Source of the DNA: Hirudinaria manillensis
Lineage: Eukaryota > Annelida > Clitellata > Hirudinida > Hirudinidae
Direction: 5' to 3'
Assembly (NCBI GenBank): GCA_034509925.1
Contig: CM067528.1
Span: 7,339,001 to 7,403,000, forward strand
Length of the DNA stretch: 64,000 nucleotides
Positions within the stretch are counted from its first letter, which is position 1. Every line of letters begins with the position of its first letter. Shown here piece after piece: positions 38,376 through 51,229 of the stretch. The translations under genes were made by a program, and so were the position numbers. Under the pieces are notes generated by a model. That model was not told the origin of the DNA. It did no database searches and saw only the letters and a list, made by a program, of their open reading frames with translations.

Positions 38376-41300
38376 TCAATGTGTCACAGGCAGAGGCTCA
38401 AAAGTCCTTTCAAATTCCCATCTCTGTGTTGGAGACATTGGGTCGCAATTCCTCACTTTTACCGACTCCCCACTGGAGACTCCTAACACATCGAGGCAGA
38501 CGGCTTTTGAAGAATGAATAATCTGTTTGGTATCCTGTTGAAATATCAATAATAATTTAATAAAATATCACTATAATATAATAACTTTTTCAAACTGAAA
38601 ATTGCTAGTCATGGCAAGACAACATCAAACTAACTAAACTAGGGCATTATGATGATGATGATAATAATAATAATAACAATTAAAGTAAACCGATGACAAT
38701 TGTGACGTTAACTTTTATGTAAACAATTACCTTATCGTAAATCCATTCCTGGTTGCCTTGGTGACCGTGACAGAAGTGCATGTTGACGACTGCTTGATCC
38801 GTCGAAACGGCATCAACGCATAGGTCCTCCCTCCTCAATTCATTCGTAAAGGTGTATGAAAACACCTGCACACAGTTAGCATTCATGTCAATGCTTGCAG
38901 AAAAGCAGCAAATTTATTTGATATTAAATAGAGTTATATTTTTTATTACAGATCATCAGTTAATTAAAAATATTAATGCAATAAATACAAAACTAAAATG
39001 AAATAGTCTAACTTTAATGAATTTTAGCATACATAAGCACGACTGTCATCACTGTAATCACCATCATCATTGTAATCATCACCATCACCACCACCATCAT
39101 CTACCTCACTACTGCTCTTTCCACCCTGGCAATAGAACACCCCAAGAGGGAAGGTTGTCTTCTCATCCTTACCCAATATATCAAGGCACAAACGGGTGGA
39201 GGGGTTGCTCACCTGAAGAATAAAAAGAGATTTGTTGAATACAAAAGAAAATTAACCAATCATCATTACAATGGGTTTTAAGAAAAAGACAATTATTTTG
39301 TTTACATTAGGTATTTTTAATTTTTAATCCAATTATGTAAGAACATAAATGTAGCAGAAGAATCCCTTAACATGCTCAGCTGTTACATCAAAAAATTATA
39401 TTAAAAAAATTATTTTAAAAATGAGTTTCATCTCACTCAAATCTGGAATGAATGGCTTTGATTGAAAATTTTTGGTTAAATAGATTTATTACTAGTAATA
39501 ATTATAAACAACATGCAGAAATACAAAACATACAAAGTAGCTACTTAAATGCTAAGTGCAGAATAAAATACGCAAGGAATACAAACAACGAACCATGCCA
39601 TAAGCCCGCACATTCTCATCGATGACGAATTTCTCAGGGTAAACATTGTCCAAGAACCACTTGAAACTCTTGCAATTCAGTCTCTTCCTCAGTTCAAGTC
39701 GTTCTGTGATGTCTCCTGCATCCTTGTCCTGTTGTTAATAAATTAACTTTTCATTCAAAATTATTATCAATCAAAACTATAGTTCAATAAAAAGCCAAAA
39801 TATATTGAACTTGTGAAGGAGAAATATTTGAATGCTTATTGATGATGATAATGCTAATACACTCATTCTACTAAGGTTTACCATTATCATAAAGCAGAAC
39901 TTTATGTACACAAATTCAATGGATTGCAATTGATTGAGAAGGCAAGGCTTACCTTGAGGTCCGATCGATGCATGTAATAAAGTCGCTTGTAGTCATCCAT
40001 CCACACTTCAGCCATTCTTTTCGAGTTCAAACCGTGGGTGTCTTTCTCTGCAAAGTTCAAAGTTCATTTTATAAATTATTTACTTTAATAAATATTTGCT
40101 TAATTACAATTAGTTTTAGTGCAATCGTATTTATAATTTTTGACAGTCTCAACAAACCTGTACAATCAAGATAAACTCCTTAGCTAAATTAAACCGAGAA
40201 AATTGATGTTGAAGGAAAATTCAGCTTCTATGATTAAAAGGTGATAAACATGATAAATGACAGTTGAAATTCAGTTTTATTACAAAATTCCTCCTTAAAG
40301 GAGATAACAAAATGTTCCTGTGTTATAATTTATTATAATTTATTGCTATCAGTGTTTTGATAAAAGGTGACTAAACATAACAATTTAATGAACAATTAGT
40401 ACGGAATAATCCCCACTGTGACTCACGCAGGAATGAGTAGGGGTGGGCGGCTCGGAAGATGTGGCCAACTCGGGAACAGGGGAGAAACTCCATGGAACCA
40501 CCGCACATCCAGGTCTGTGTTAATTAAGAGTATCATCACTACCACCAAGTTACTATCATCATCATCATCGTCGTCGTCACCATCACCATCATCATCTCTG
40601 CTCCGCTAGCCAAAAGAAACACATCTGCTGCAACATATTCAATTGATCACATTTCACTTCAGAAACACTTGTCACAGTGAGCCAAACCATCATTAATCTT
40701 TAATGGATGATTCAAAGTACACAGTTATCTGCACAGATTATAGAAAAATGTTTTATAATGAGTAATATAATAGTAATTTATTTTAATTTAATATTGATTT
40801 AAAGAATTATCACTGAACGATTAACACATTCAGGTTTGTAATTAAAGCATAAACATCCAACTATAACAAACTCACATATAACTTATAACCAACTTAAAAT
40901 AAAATTGAGACATGTTATGCCTCTGTTATTTTTCATATGCTAACTTTTCAACAGAACCATCTCATCAATCACTTGCAAACCCAGTAAACTTACCCTGAAT
41001 GATATTTCAAGGTTTTCACCTCCCCAGACATCCATTCCTTTGTCATAACCTCCGAGCTCGAAGAAGAACTTCCTGTCGGCTGCAAACAAGCCTCCGGCCA
41101 TGGTCGGAGATCTTAGAAACATAAATGTTTGAAATTAAAGAAATAAATTTTCAATAAAAATTGAAGCCAGTTTCATAGGAATTGGGATGACCATTTGTTG
41201 GGATTATAATATAAAATTACATTGCTTCAATTATTTCAGTGAACATCTATTGGAGGGCACACACTCAAACAATATACAAGGAAAATATGTTTACCAACCG

Positions 41301-43647
41301 ACCTCACTGGGTCTGCTTCTGTCTTCCTTTTATCCTGCTCTCTTTTTGGAACACCCCTCCATGTAAAGTGCAGACTCCAGCTGAAGCCACCAACAGCCAC
41401 TCCACCACCATAATTGTATCTGAGAGTTTTGTCATCTATTGAGTCAATCATCGGGCAGATCACGATGGACCTGTCCTCACCAATTCTTGCAAGAATGGGT
41501 TCAATCCTGAATTAATTTTCAATAAATGTGATGTTCAATGCCATTACTCATTATCTTTGAATTAATAATAAAAATAATAATAATAACTGCCTATTGCTTA
41601 ATCATAATGCCTTTTCATTGCACTTCATCTTGCAATCCTTCATTAATTATAATACAAGCTGATTAATAGTAATGCTAGCAATTAAACAATATTGCTGACA
41701 TCATTAATCAAGATGCTCTCATAGAAATTAATAATAATTATTACCAAACTTTAATGAATAATCTAATTATATTGTTGAGATCATCTTTTTCTCACATTTT
41801 GGCAAAACTAAGAAGTACAAACACCAACCACTTGTAGGTGGCTTCACAATGAGCATCAAGGAATATGAGGACATCCCCTGTGGCCTGTTCAGCACCCAAC
41901 ATTCTACCCCTGATCAACCCAAGTCTCTCCTTTGATCTCACGATCTTCACAATCTTGTCGGGCCAAACTTTCTCCACATAGTTGTCCAATTCCTCACCTA
42001 CCTCAGCTATTGTTAAATAAATGACTTGAATTTAGAAAATGCTTTTGTTAGACAAATATTATTATTATTATCATCATCATCAATCAATCATTACTAATTA
42101 AAATGCGAGCTAAACAAGGTACAATTAGTAAACTTAAGAAAAATAGCTAATGTTCCATGTGAAAAACATTAATATAATTTCTTCATGGTTTATTTAAATA
42201 TTAATAATAGTTTGATAGAAGAAAATAGCCTAATGATTTTCAAACAATAGGATCAGATAACAAGCATTCCTAATAAATTACAAAAAAGTAATAATTATAT
42301 GCTGAACTACACATAATAATCATTTTAATGAAGGTCAATATGAACTGAAAAGAATAATACAGACGTCTTTCACTGGCATCATCAACAAGGATGATTTCAT
42401 GAAGATACTGTGGTGGGGATCTGTTGATGACACTGTGTACTGTTCTTAGCAGAGCAGAAGGTGCCTCATTGCAAAAGACAATCACAACACTGGCATTTGG
42501 TAGTTTTTCAGGGTATTTCACATTATGGCATCTTGAAATATTTTACAATTGTTTTAATTAATTTTGTTTAAATTTAGTTAATAATTCTCAATTCCAAAGT
42601 ACCATCTATTTGATTTTATGTTAGACCAAGAAGATGTTCAAATACAAACAATTAAGAAAGGCTAAGTAAATAAGCTTAAGTATAATGCTTAGACCTAGCA
42701 ATTGCAACTAAATATCATCTGAAATACCAGCTCAACACATCACATGAAACAATGTAGCTACACTTAATTTATATCGAAAGCTATCATTGGATTAATTGTT
42801 CCAGTCATATAAAAAGATAAAGGATTAATTTAAAATGAGAAAATAAACATGTGACAAAAACTGAAGAACTTTGGAGCCTTTGTTAAAATACTTGATTGAA
42901 CAAGCAGATCTCAGCATTGCAGAATTTAAATGCTATTATTTATTATTATTATTATTATAATTTTCATCCATATCATCATTCATTATTATCTGAGTTTATA
43001 AACATTTCTTCACTATATTAAGATATTTATCTACAAACGCTGCAGGTCTGGCATCATTGAGCCTCCTGTCCATGGCAATTTTGTTGCTGACAATGACATT
43101 AAATGTCTCTTTGGCAAACAACTTGTCAGCAAGTTCTTGCTCCTCCTTTGAGAGATAAACTGGACTACCTCCTTCACCTGGGCCATCTTTTTGCGGCCGA
43201 TTTTCTGCATTTGTAAATCTCATTTGGCGATATTCCATGACCTGAAATGTTTCAATAAAATCAAAAATACAATAGAAATTATGGAAAAAATTGTGCCTAC
43301 AGATAATAATTAAGATTAAATAATTTATCTTGTGGCTTGATTTATGGCAACTTTAATCACATTCAGACCAAACATCAAAGGTTAATTATGTCGCTACCAA
43401 ACAATAATTCAAAAGCTATTGCTACTTTGAAATTTACTTTTTTAAAGTCGTTTATGTCGTCTTGGTTAAAAGAATGATGCTGATGTATGAAGCTAGATTC
43501 TTCTTCCACATTTTGACGTTTTTCGTAGTTGGTGACCTCACTTTGACTTGTATACAAAAAGTACAGAGCTACGGCATAAATATAAAAAACCAAAAAACCG
43601 GCAAATATCCAGGAAGACCAGCGGTAAAAGTAAACACTCGACATCAT
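38376..43647 (-). CDS. Polypeptide N-acetylgalactosaminyltransferase (GALNT family)
   Basis: Golgi type II membrane enzyme that transfers GalNAc from UDP-GalNAc to Ser/Thr, starting mucin-type O-glycans. Twelve exons close to 601 aa: 43647-43438, 43241-43039, 42531-42365, 42006-41823, 41506-41303, 41111-40994, 40514-40427, 40047-39953, 39728-39594, 39212-39105, 38865-38731, 38534-38376. The single membrane anchor is at residues 11-33 ([20 protein letters not shown]). The GT-A domain has [24 protein letters not shown], the metal/UDP motif [14 protein letters not shown], and the acceptor-loop [12 protein letters not shown] ricin-type lectin domain follows ([30 protein letters not shown]). [16 protein letters not shown] and CSRVGHIFR recall GALNT11, while DDASER and the lectin core recall GALNT1/13, so no subtype is named. 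The fourth intron's donor (after 41823) was chosen by phase and adds Val-Ile before EP. Confidence 0.95.
39040..39104. repeat. (ATC/ACC)n microsatellite in a GALNT intron, next to a splice donor
   Basis: A CAT/CAC triplet-rich tract that directly abuts the donor of the tenth GALNT coding exon (exon ends 39105). On the coding strand it reads as GATGATGGTGGTGG just after GTAGATG, so its length could vary close to the splice site. Confidence 0.75.
40552..40598. repeat. (ATC)n / (GTC)n microsatellite in a GALNT intron
   Basis: CATCATCATCATCGTCGTCG followed by CACCATCACC and more ATC triplets, upstream (on the minus strand) of the exon ending at 40427. Confidence 0.8.
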
Positions 43648-46413
43648 CAGTAGGTACCTAACTTCAAAGGATAAGGAGATGTAGCTGAGGCCGATTGTAA
43701 CTCCTATATTTTCCCCAAAATCCTATTAAATATTCCACTAAACTCAATACAACACCGCCGCGAAGTTACCGGTATTGAGTCCTCATATAAGGAGTGTCAC
43801 CGATCAAAAGTCCTGCGGAAGCTATAAAACACAAACAAAGTTAAAAATACAAATCTAAACTTATTAAAATTTGTCCATTAAGCTTCCATTCTATTTAGAT
43901 ACTACCTCTATTATCTTACCGAGATAATCCACATCAAAAGAATATTTTTCGAGATACTTATCAAGAAAACCATCACTATAGCACCACGTCATTTTCTACC
44001 AAAATTCTTTTTCCTCACTCATGTGCGGGACCTTTCCTTTTTAGAACAAGGTACAGCGGTCGTCATATCTTTAAGAGGGCGATGATTTTTCGCAATAACT
44101 TTTGACAGTTATTCTATAAAACCCAAATTTGGATATGTTATTTGATACATAAATTTCATTTAATGTGAAAAATTATTCTATTTTCTGACGATAACTTCTG
44201 GATATATGATCTAAAATCCATTTTTTAATCTTATATTTTTTAGTCATATCTTTACGTTGCCTGAAACTAAAGACGATAATAAGGGTCTAAAACATTTATT
44301 TAATTCAAAAATAATGTGATGTAAATTATCTGTTATTTTCTATTATTTCAATGCATCTCGATTTCATTGACGCTACTAATTCTTCCGGGCATTTCTTTCC
44401 AGGCTTTTCCAGGATTCAATTATCGCCTTAATTCCATAACAGTTGAATATTGTTTACCGTTGTGGCCTTGTCAGAGTCTATGAAACATTTTCTATAGGAT
44501 TTAAATCAGGAGAACACATTGGTCATTTCATAACATTCACTTTTTCCCCCTGGAAAAATTACATTGTTTCCGACTATACTTGTACCGAAACATTTGATCT
44601 TCAGAGTTCCTGTTCCATCCTGTATAGCTTACATTCTTGCCCTCTTGAAGTACAATTGGAGTCTCAGGCCTTTCCGTGCTTATCATCACGCAATGAGTCA
44701 CCTTTTACATGTCATTGTATTTCTTTTAATTATAAACTCTAAATTTCTTAAACGTTTTATTTTAAATTTATTCCTGCTTGATTTGATTTTATTTCTCTGT
44801 GGTAATGGTCTCCTCCCCCAGAAAATACCTAAAAGAAACTCTGAGTATTTGAGGTTGAAATACAAGTAGCAAGTATTCAATCTCTAATAATATCTCTACT
44901 CTATTCAAAATTCTATTGATTCCTCAAACCTAATGTCCGTTCGTTAAACTTTTCTTTCTTGAATACAACTGGATAAATGATGTAAGCGGCGCAAATATAA
45001 AAAAAACCCATATATTTTATTACATACACTGTATATGCATGATAAATTGAGGTTTCACGCAAACCACTAGCTGTCACCATTCTTAAAGATGAACTATGGA
45101 CTCATGATGATGCTGGAACTTATCCTTTGTATTCGTTCACTGGAATAAGGCCAAGCTTTGAAATACATTCACGTAGAGATTACTTTCTTAAAATTATAAC
45201 AAACAAACTATTTATGAAATAACTGCTATATTATAAAACATCTTATTAATCCCGGGGATGGATTACTTGCATATACTTATGCTGCCAATTATGGGTAAGT
45301 AACAACAATCATAATTCTGTGAAGATGTTGGTAATAGTCACTAAATATCAGTATTAATAATCCGCCATTTTGAAAGTTGCGTTTTAGTTCAAAGAAAATT
45401 AAAATATCTAATAAATAAAATAAACTTATAACAGCCGGTGCTCTCATAGTGCCAGATTCTTGCTTGCAGTGTATTTGCGAGGTAAGCCACGTTGAATAAT
45501 AACTAAACAGATTTTTAAATTAATTTAGTTATAATTCTTAAAAATTCTCATTACTGAGAAATGGTTCAGGCAGTTATCTGCAGAATATTCAATTCATATT
45601 CAGGTGTATTTTTGACTGTATACTGGGAATACCCGGACACTCCATAGCTAGCATTATACTTTCATTAGGCTGTAATGATATGCACTAGAGTGCACAAGAG
45701 TGCATGGCTGGTTCCCATAAGATTTTAAAAAATTTCTTAGTGTATATTTTTCTTAGTGTAGTTTCAGCACCTTCTTTCAGTGTCAGGCAATTGCCAGCTT
45801 ATACATTATAGACGTTGTAAATTCGTTGATGTATCTCGACAATGCTGCAATAGCCTCGATACATACTACTATACATTTTTATGACTACAATTTCCTTTAA
45901 TATTTTGCGACCGATTAGTGCACCATTTCAACTTTCTCCGTATGGGGAATATGCACAAATACATGTAAGTATTTCAGGCATGTATTTTAGAAATCCCTCC
46001 ACAATTTTTGAATTCCCCAAAATTCAAGAGATTTGGATGAAGCACTCAATACCTTACTTGACAGTCACGTGACTTGACAACCAGTAGGATGTAGAACACT
46101 TAGTCCTATTTTGGGAGGAAGAAGAAATTAACGACGGAAATTTTTCAATTTAAGGATTGAATATGCCTCCCCACGTTTACCAAACAAAAATTTGTTATTT
46201 TTTTCATAATGGGCCCTAATAATCCATGCCCTCTCCCTTTAGCTCCTCCAATAATGATATCATCCCATGCGGATCTCGAGATACCCCAGGTTGGCATGCC
46301 TATCTTAGCAAAATCCTTCTTTGATGCTCATTGTCACTTTCTATCTTAAATCAATGATAAGATTGACAAATCGAATGAGCAAATAAAAAGTTAATATCGG
46401 GAATCTCATAAAA
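43648..46413. other. GALNT 5' flank and gene-poor sequence
   Basis: Upstream of the GALNT start codon. Several short plus-strand open frames (44443-44742, 44564-44869, 45881-46072) have no recognisable domain. The sequence is AT-rich with poly-A/T runs. No RNA gene or transposon boundary was identified. Confidence 0.35.
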
Positions 46414-46600
46414 ATTAAGGCTGAGGGTTGTGACGATCACATTGGTCAGTGCCATGTTGTCAATGGAAGCTTAACCTGCGGGCCCTTCCAGATCAAGAAG
46501 TTATACTGGATTACGTGCGGAAGCCCTGGAGAAGGTGAACGATTTTTATGGAGCATTAATAATGATATGAATACATGCTTTGAAACATAATGCCGCATTA
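46414..46600 (+). pseudogene. i-type (destabilase-like) lysozyme fragment
   Basis: The frame through 46414-46539 contains AEGCDDHIGQC and GSLTCGPFQIKKLYWITCGS. This is the characteristic C-terminal half of invertebrate-type lysozymes (pattern ...GSLSCGPFQIKEPYWIDCG...). An AG just before GCTGAGGG (about 46424) and GAAG|GTGAAC (about 46533) could be splice sites, in which case it is one exon of a gene. However the frame reads on to a stop near 46590 through NDMNTC, which also fits the family (NDMNC), and no signal peptide or exon with the catalytic Glu/Asp was found upstream. A decayed copy or isolated exon is more likely than a working gene. Confidence 0.55.
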
Positions 46601-48224
46601 TATTCCAGCTGAAATATCATAATATGTCCCCATTGCATTTCATTTAGCATAGCCCAACGAAGCTATCTTCTATGACTTTTTATTAGCACATGTTATAAGC
46701 TATACGTTGAAATAAGCCATCAAATAGCTTATTAATTCTTTCTGAAATAAATCGATGGAAGTTAACATTCTTTTCGTTCAATTTCTTTTATGCGTAATAA
46801 AGATGAGAATAATGATATGCATGTTTGTAAAATGTTAGTGTTTTCTGATTTAGAATTTTTTTATTGCTAAGTTGAACATGTCACAATTAAGCGAACACTT
46901 AGTTCCAGGAATCAATTATTGGTCAGGAATGCCTCTCATATCATCAATGCTGTTTTTAACGTGGCTGTTACCGCTACATTCTATTAATATTTTACTCAGT
47001 TTATCCCGTGACGACATTAATGATGTTACCTAGACTACAGGACATGTACAGAGAGTAAATCCTGCTCCCAGCAATGCGTCCGAGCATATTTGAGAAAATT
47101 TGGGAAAAGATGCACAGGTGGACAACCTCCGAAATGTCTTGATTTTGCCAAGATACACAAAGGTGGTCCCTATGGATGCAAACGCAGTAATGTTCCAAAC
47201 ATTGCCAACATCATGTTTTTCTGTGAAAACATTTTTATTTGAAGAGATAATATTAACAAACTTATCGAAAATGTTCTTCACATGTCACAGAACAAATTAT
47301 AAGAATGTGCCTTATTTTTGTCATCAACCTTGTTTCCCAGAAAATAAACCCTGTTGTAGTTGTTCGCGTTGCTTATAAAATAAGCCCCACTAGAGGGCGG
47401 AAGGAAATTCAAATTCGAAAACCGCTTCCGACTGCCACCGTAGCTTCCGCCAGTATACTCAAACTTTTTCCCACGATTCTGCGAATCTGCTTGACCTCTT
47501 ACGATTTTCCCGACACAACAATACCAGAGTTACAACAATAATTTAGTAAAGTTATCAACACATGCCGTACAAAACCAAAATATCGTCATAACGTTTAGAA
47601 TTTTATTTATGTAGGTCGACATTACTACTAATAAAGAATAATTTTCCATCTTTCCCTGGGCTAAGAATGACTTTTCTGGCTTGAAGTCCTTCCTGAACAT
47701 GACCCTACCCTCTCCGATGACACAGTTCTGCAGATAATAAAGGGGGTGATGGTAATAAAGATCTGGATCTCATTATTGGATAGATTTTAATTTTAACAAT
47801 TTACCGTGATAAAGTTAACTAAACTCGGGACCCGGGACATCATGGGTCAATTCCGGGACAATCCTGGACGGTTGGCAACCTCAGTCCGAAAACAGAATGG
47901 TCACAAATCCGTGGTCAACAAGGCCAGAGCCGGATTAAGGGTGTTTCAGCCCTAATGCCGCTTTGGGGAAAACCTCAGTAATTCATATAATTGGCAGACA
48001 GCATAAAGTGGTCCACACGATGAATTCCAGTCAGCCCATGGCGGCCGGTTACCCTAGTTTTATACGTAGGACCGTGTGGAGCCCATACATTCTTTGCTAT
48101 TTGGATGGTTGCTAAAGAAGGGCTTAATTTTACAAATAAAATAAAAACGTAAAATACGCAAATACGCAAGTATTTGATAACGAAAATTCATTTAATAATA
48201 ACTGATACATATAACGTAAATATA
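46601..48224. other. Gene-poor interval with repeat-like debris
   Basis: No coding exon was recognised. Segments at 47820-47880 (ATTCCGGGACAATCCTGGAC, GGTTGGCAACC) and 47925-47965 (GAGCCGGATTAAGGG) resemble common end or core motifs of small DNA transposons, but no complete element could be delimited. Confidence 0.35.
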
Positions 48225-48580
48225 GGTATTCCCGATCGATAAGCCCTCTCTATTATCGCTCACAACAATGGAGCAACCATAGCTCCACCCCCCATACATA
48301 ATTTATTAATGTAGCTCCTCCTCCTGCTAATTTGTAAAAAAAATTGTATATATTTTCTTAAAAAATATATTATTATATTTAAAAATATACGTTCAATATT
48401 TTAAAAATACTCAATCAAATTAAAATCAAGTAAAACAACGCGTAGCTCGGCTAAAGTGAACAATGACAAAAATTGCGCGGGAGCTGACCGTCCAATCAGA
48501 GGCTTCTGGAAAATATGACTTTATTAGTTATTTCTCCACCCATCAAATTCCACATAAAGTAAAGCATATTTATATACAAA

Positions 48581-48982
48581 AACGCTCTTGCCGATAGTAC
48601 GACAGTACGTGCTTCCAGGTAAGAAAAACTTAGATAATTCTGTAAATCAGTGGAATAAACGAATTAACTTTTAATTTCCTTTTAATAGGCACTACTGTCT
48701 GGAGCGATCAGTGGGGGCCCTACAGAAACTTAACGGCAGTGACTGGATTAGATCACGCCACTGTGAACCATTCCCTGATGTTTGTGGCCCCCAACGGCGT
48801 CAACACGAACTCCGTCGAGAACATGTGGAGATGTGCGAGAGGACAAGATAACGAAAATGAGAGGAACTTGTCCTGAGCACATCGAATCTTATCTCGCGGA
48901 GTTCCTTTGGCGCCGTTTGATACCCAGGAGATCCCTATTCGACAGGACGCTGGAGCTGATTCGAGCATATTACCCTGTATAA
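48581..48982 (+). pseudogene. Merlin transposase C-terminal remnant
   Basis: Two exon-like pieces, 48581-48618 and 48689 to 48982, joined by a GT-AG intron with matching phase (CCA G|GC ACT). The first reads TLLPIVRQYVLPG and the second runs to a TAA at 48980-48982. The reading frame shifts by one base at about 48838-48845, between WRCAR and DKITKMRG. DQWGPYRNL, VNHS and AEFLWRR are family landmarks. Everything N-terminal of the catalytic core's last third is absent. A dead copy. Confidence 0.78.
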
Positions 48983-49075
48983 ATTTTGTACATAAATACT
49001 CTTTGCTTTTTGTTGTAAATAAATATTCTGTGCTTTACTTTATGTGGGATTTTATGGGTGGAGAATATAACTAAT

Positions 49076-49300
49076 TTTGTTGTTGTTGAGTTTATGAGTT
49101 TATTAAGGTATCAAAGCAACTGAAAGAACAAATAGCAAATTGAACATGTACAATATTAAACAGACAATTATGTACATAACACAATGAAACAAATGAACTT
49201 AAAATACAAAATAAACTCATAGGGTCAGTCTTAAGGAAGCGCAAGTTAACTCCCTAATTGAATCTGGTATTGAGATATATAATCTCGGACCATAACCCTG
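49076..49300 (-). mobile_element. Retroelement 3'-end fragment nested in the Merlin right arm
   Basis: 225 bp interrupt the otherwise continuous right inverted repeat. On the minus strand the insert ends in a (CAA)n-like tail (TCAACAACAACAAAA), as expected of a 5'-truncated LINE or SINE 3' end. Its minus-strand start reads YGPRLYISIPDSIRELTC in frame, compatible with the last residues of a reverse transcriptase ORF, though too short to classify. Compared with the left arm, a few bases of the target were lost. Confidence 0.55.
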
Positions 49301-49725
49301 ATTTTCCAGAAGCCTCTGATTGGACGGTCAGCTCCCGCGCAATTTTTGTCATTGTTCACTTTAGCCGAGCTACGCGTTGTTTTACTTGATTTTAATTTGA
49401 TTGAGTATTTTTAAAATATTGAACGTATATTTTTAAATATAATAATATATTTTTTAAGAAAATATATACAATTTTTTTTACAAATTAGCAGGAGGAGGAG
49501 CTACATTAATAAATTATGTATGGGGGGTGGAGCTATGGTTGCTCCATTGTTGTGAGCGATAATAGAGAGGGCTTATCGATCGGGAATACCCTAGTTTACT
49601 ATACCAAACTAATGGATCTATAGAAACATCAAGTTCTATTTAGCCTCTTATGAAATGTACCTGAGTGTGAAAACGTCAACAAGTTTTGGTCTATCGCATG
49701 CGTTTGGGGTTGACGCTTGTATAAT

Positions 49726-50968
49726 ATGATATTCATGGTGCTGCTTTCACTTGCATTATTATCTTGTGAAGTTATTGAAGAAGGGATTTGCAGGAAAGAG
49801 GGCTGTAAATTTTCAGATGTAGAAGGAATAAATGTTGTCATGACCATCGCTAATGCCGATACTAACAAAGACTTACAGAAGAAATTTAATCAATCTATTG
49901 TTTCCATGCTTAAGTTCACTACCAAACACATTAAACTTCACGTTTTAACCGATGTGAAGAGTCGGATCCACATCACAGAAATAACGGATGATTTTGATAA
50001 GAAACTCATCACAGTAAGTTGTCAAAAGTGATGAGAACTTGATTGATTAATTTTCTTTTATTTATATATTTTTGTTTGAGTCAATAAGTGAGCTGTTCCA
50101 AATGTTATAAAGCAAAAAGTTTCATCATGTTTTCTGGATTGTTTTTACTGGGATAATACAAATGGCCAATCACTTACCATTGTTACATTTGGAATAGCTT
50201 TGTAGAGCATATGCAACTAATTATAAAAATTATTTTTAGATTAATCATAGCAATTAGCTGTAAATGTCCTCGTACTAACGTTAAGATTCACTATCCGAGC
50301 AGCTTAATTACTTGGAGATGGAAACCATGATAGAAAATCTAAAGAATATCATTGAGCCAATGCAAAGACACTTTTCTCCAAAAGCCAATTCCTACTACAG
50401 CCATGCATTGTTCTTTCTTTCAGTAGCTCTTCACAAAGTATTGGAATATGACAAAATAATCATGCTTGATGCCGATCTCAAGTTCAACGTCGACATAAGT
50501 GACCTATACGATTTGTTTGCAGATTTTGAGATATCCAATATAATTGGAATTGCAAGAGAAGCCCAGCCAGTGTACAGACATACCTTCCATAACTACAGAT
50601 CTAAAAATCCAGGCACTAGAGTGGGGGAACCACCCCCAAACGGGCTTACCGGTTTCAACAGTGGCGTTCTACTTCTTGATCTCAACAGAATGAGAAATTC
50701 TGCAATCTACAATAAACTCCTCAGTTCTGATCATTTTTCAGAGCTTATCAAAGAATTTGAGTTCAAAGGTCACTTAGGTGACCAAGATTTCTTCACCCTC
50801 CTGTCAATGAAGCATGAAGAATTGTTTTATGTTCTCCCTTGTCAGTGGAATCGTCAGTTGTGTCAGTGGTGGAGGAACCATGGATACAAAGACATTTTTG
50901 AAGAGTATTTCAAATGCGAGGGAGAAATATACATCTATCATGGAAACTGCAACACTCCGATACCTTAA
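49726..50968 (+). CDS. XXYLT1: Xyloside xylosyltransferase 1
   Basis: ER alpha-1,3-xylosyltransferase (GT8) that adds the second xylose to O-glucosylated EGF repeats such as those of Notch. Exons 49726-50013 and 50303-50968 give 317 aa. An N-terminal hydrophobic segment (MIFMVLLSLALLS) serves as signal or anchor. The GT8 metal-binding DxD is LDADLKFN (D152-A-D154). Also visible are IIGIAREAQPVYRHTFHNYR, GLTGFNSGVLLLDLN, GHLGDQDFFTLLSM, NRQLCQWWRNHGY and the C-terminus YHGNCNTPIP, all diagnostic of XXYLT1. The start is the ATG at 49726; an upstream in-frame TTG is not a likely start. The promoter must lie close to or within the adjacent Merlin element. AATAAATTA at about 51071 is a possible polyadenylation signal. 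Confidence 0.94.
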
Positions 50969-51229
50969 AGTGCATTTCCAAGGAATATCTTTAAACTGAT
51001 TGTTAGTCATGCATTTGGTGATATGTATCTTTTAAATGAGGAATTTATTTATTTATTAAAAATTCTGAAAAATAAATTATTAAAAACAATACTTTCACCA
51101 CATCTATTGCCATGAATTGTCCAAAAAATATTTTCTGATACCAACAAAGCCAATGATTTTGTAATTTCTAAATTCACAACCAAACAAAGGAAAAATAAAC
51201 AAAATGAAAAATTTAAAATCACAAGTGCA

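Larger units (their letters stand above)
48225..49590 (+). mobile_element. Merlin-family DNA transposon, internally deleted, with long inverted repeats
   Basis: The outer ends GGTATTCCCGATCGATAAGC (48225) and its reverse complement (to 49590) begin near-identical arms of about 290 bp. The arms continue inward: 48520-48566 is repeated inverted at 49031-49075, but the right arm is interrupted by a 225-bp insertion at 49076-49300. Between the arms is the C-terminal part of a transposase with the DDE signature region of the IS1016/Merlin type: VLPG split by a 70-bp intron (48619-48688) from TTVWSDQWGPYRNL, then HATVNHSLMFVAPN, GVNTNSVENMWRCAR and, after a frameshift near 48840, HIESYLAEFLWRR. The N-terminal half is missing, so the element is non-autonomous. 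Flanking 8-9 bp do not form an obvious target duplication. It ends 135 bp before the XXYLT1 start codon. Confidence 0.82.

Noticed and set aside
39017-39223. His-rich ([10 protein letters not shown]) plus-strand frame
   Set aside because: Translation of a CAT/CAC microsatellite antisense to a GALNT exon.
46250-46350. FFDAHCHF-like peptide just upstream of the lysozyme fragment, resembling the TatD nuclease N-terminus
   Set aside because: Only eight residues match, stops follow at once, and no other TatD motif is present.
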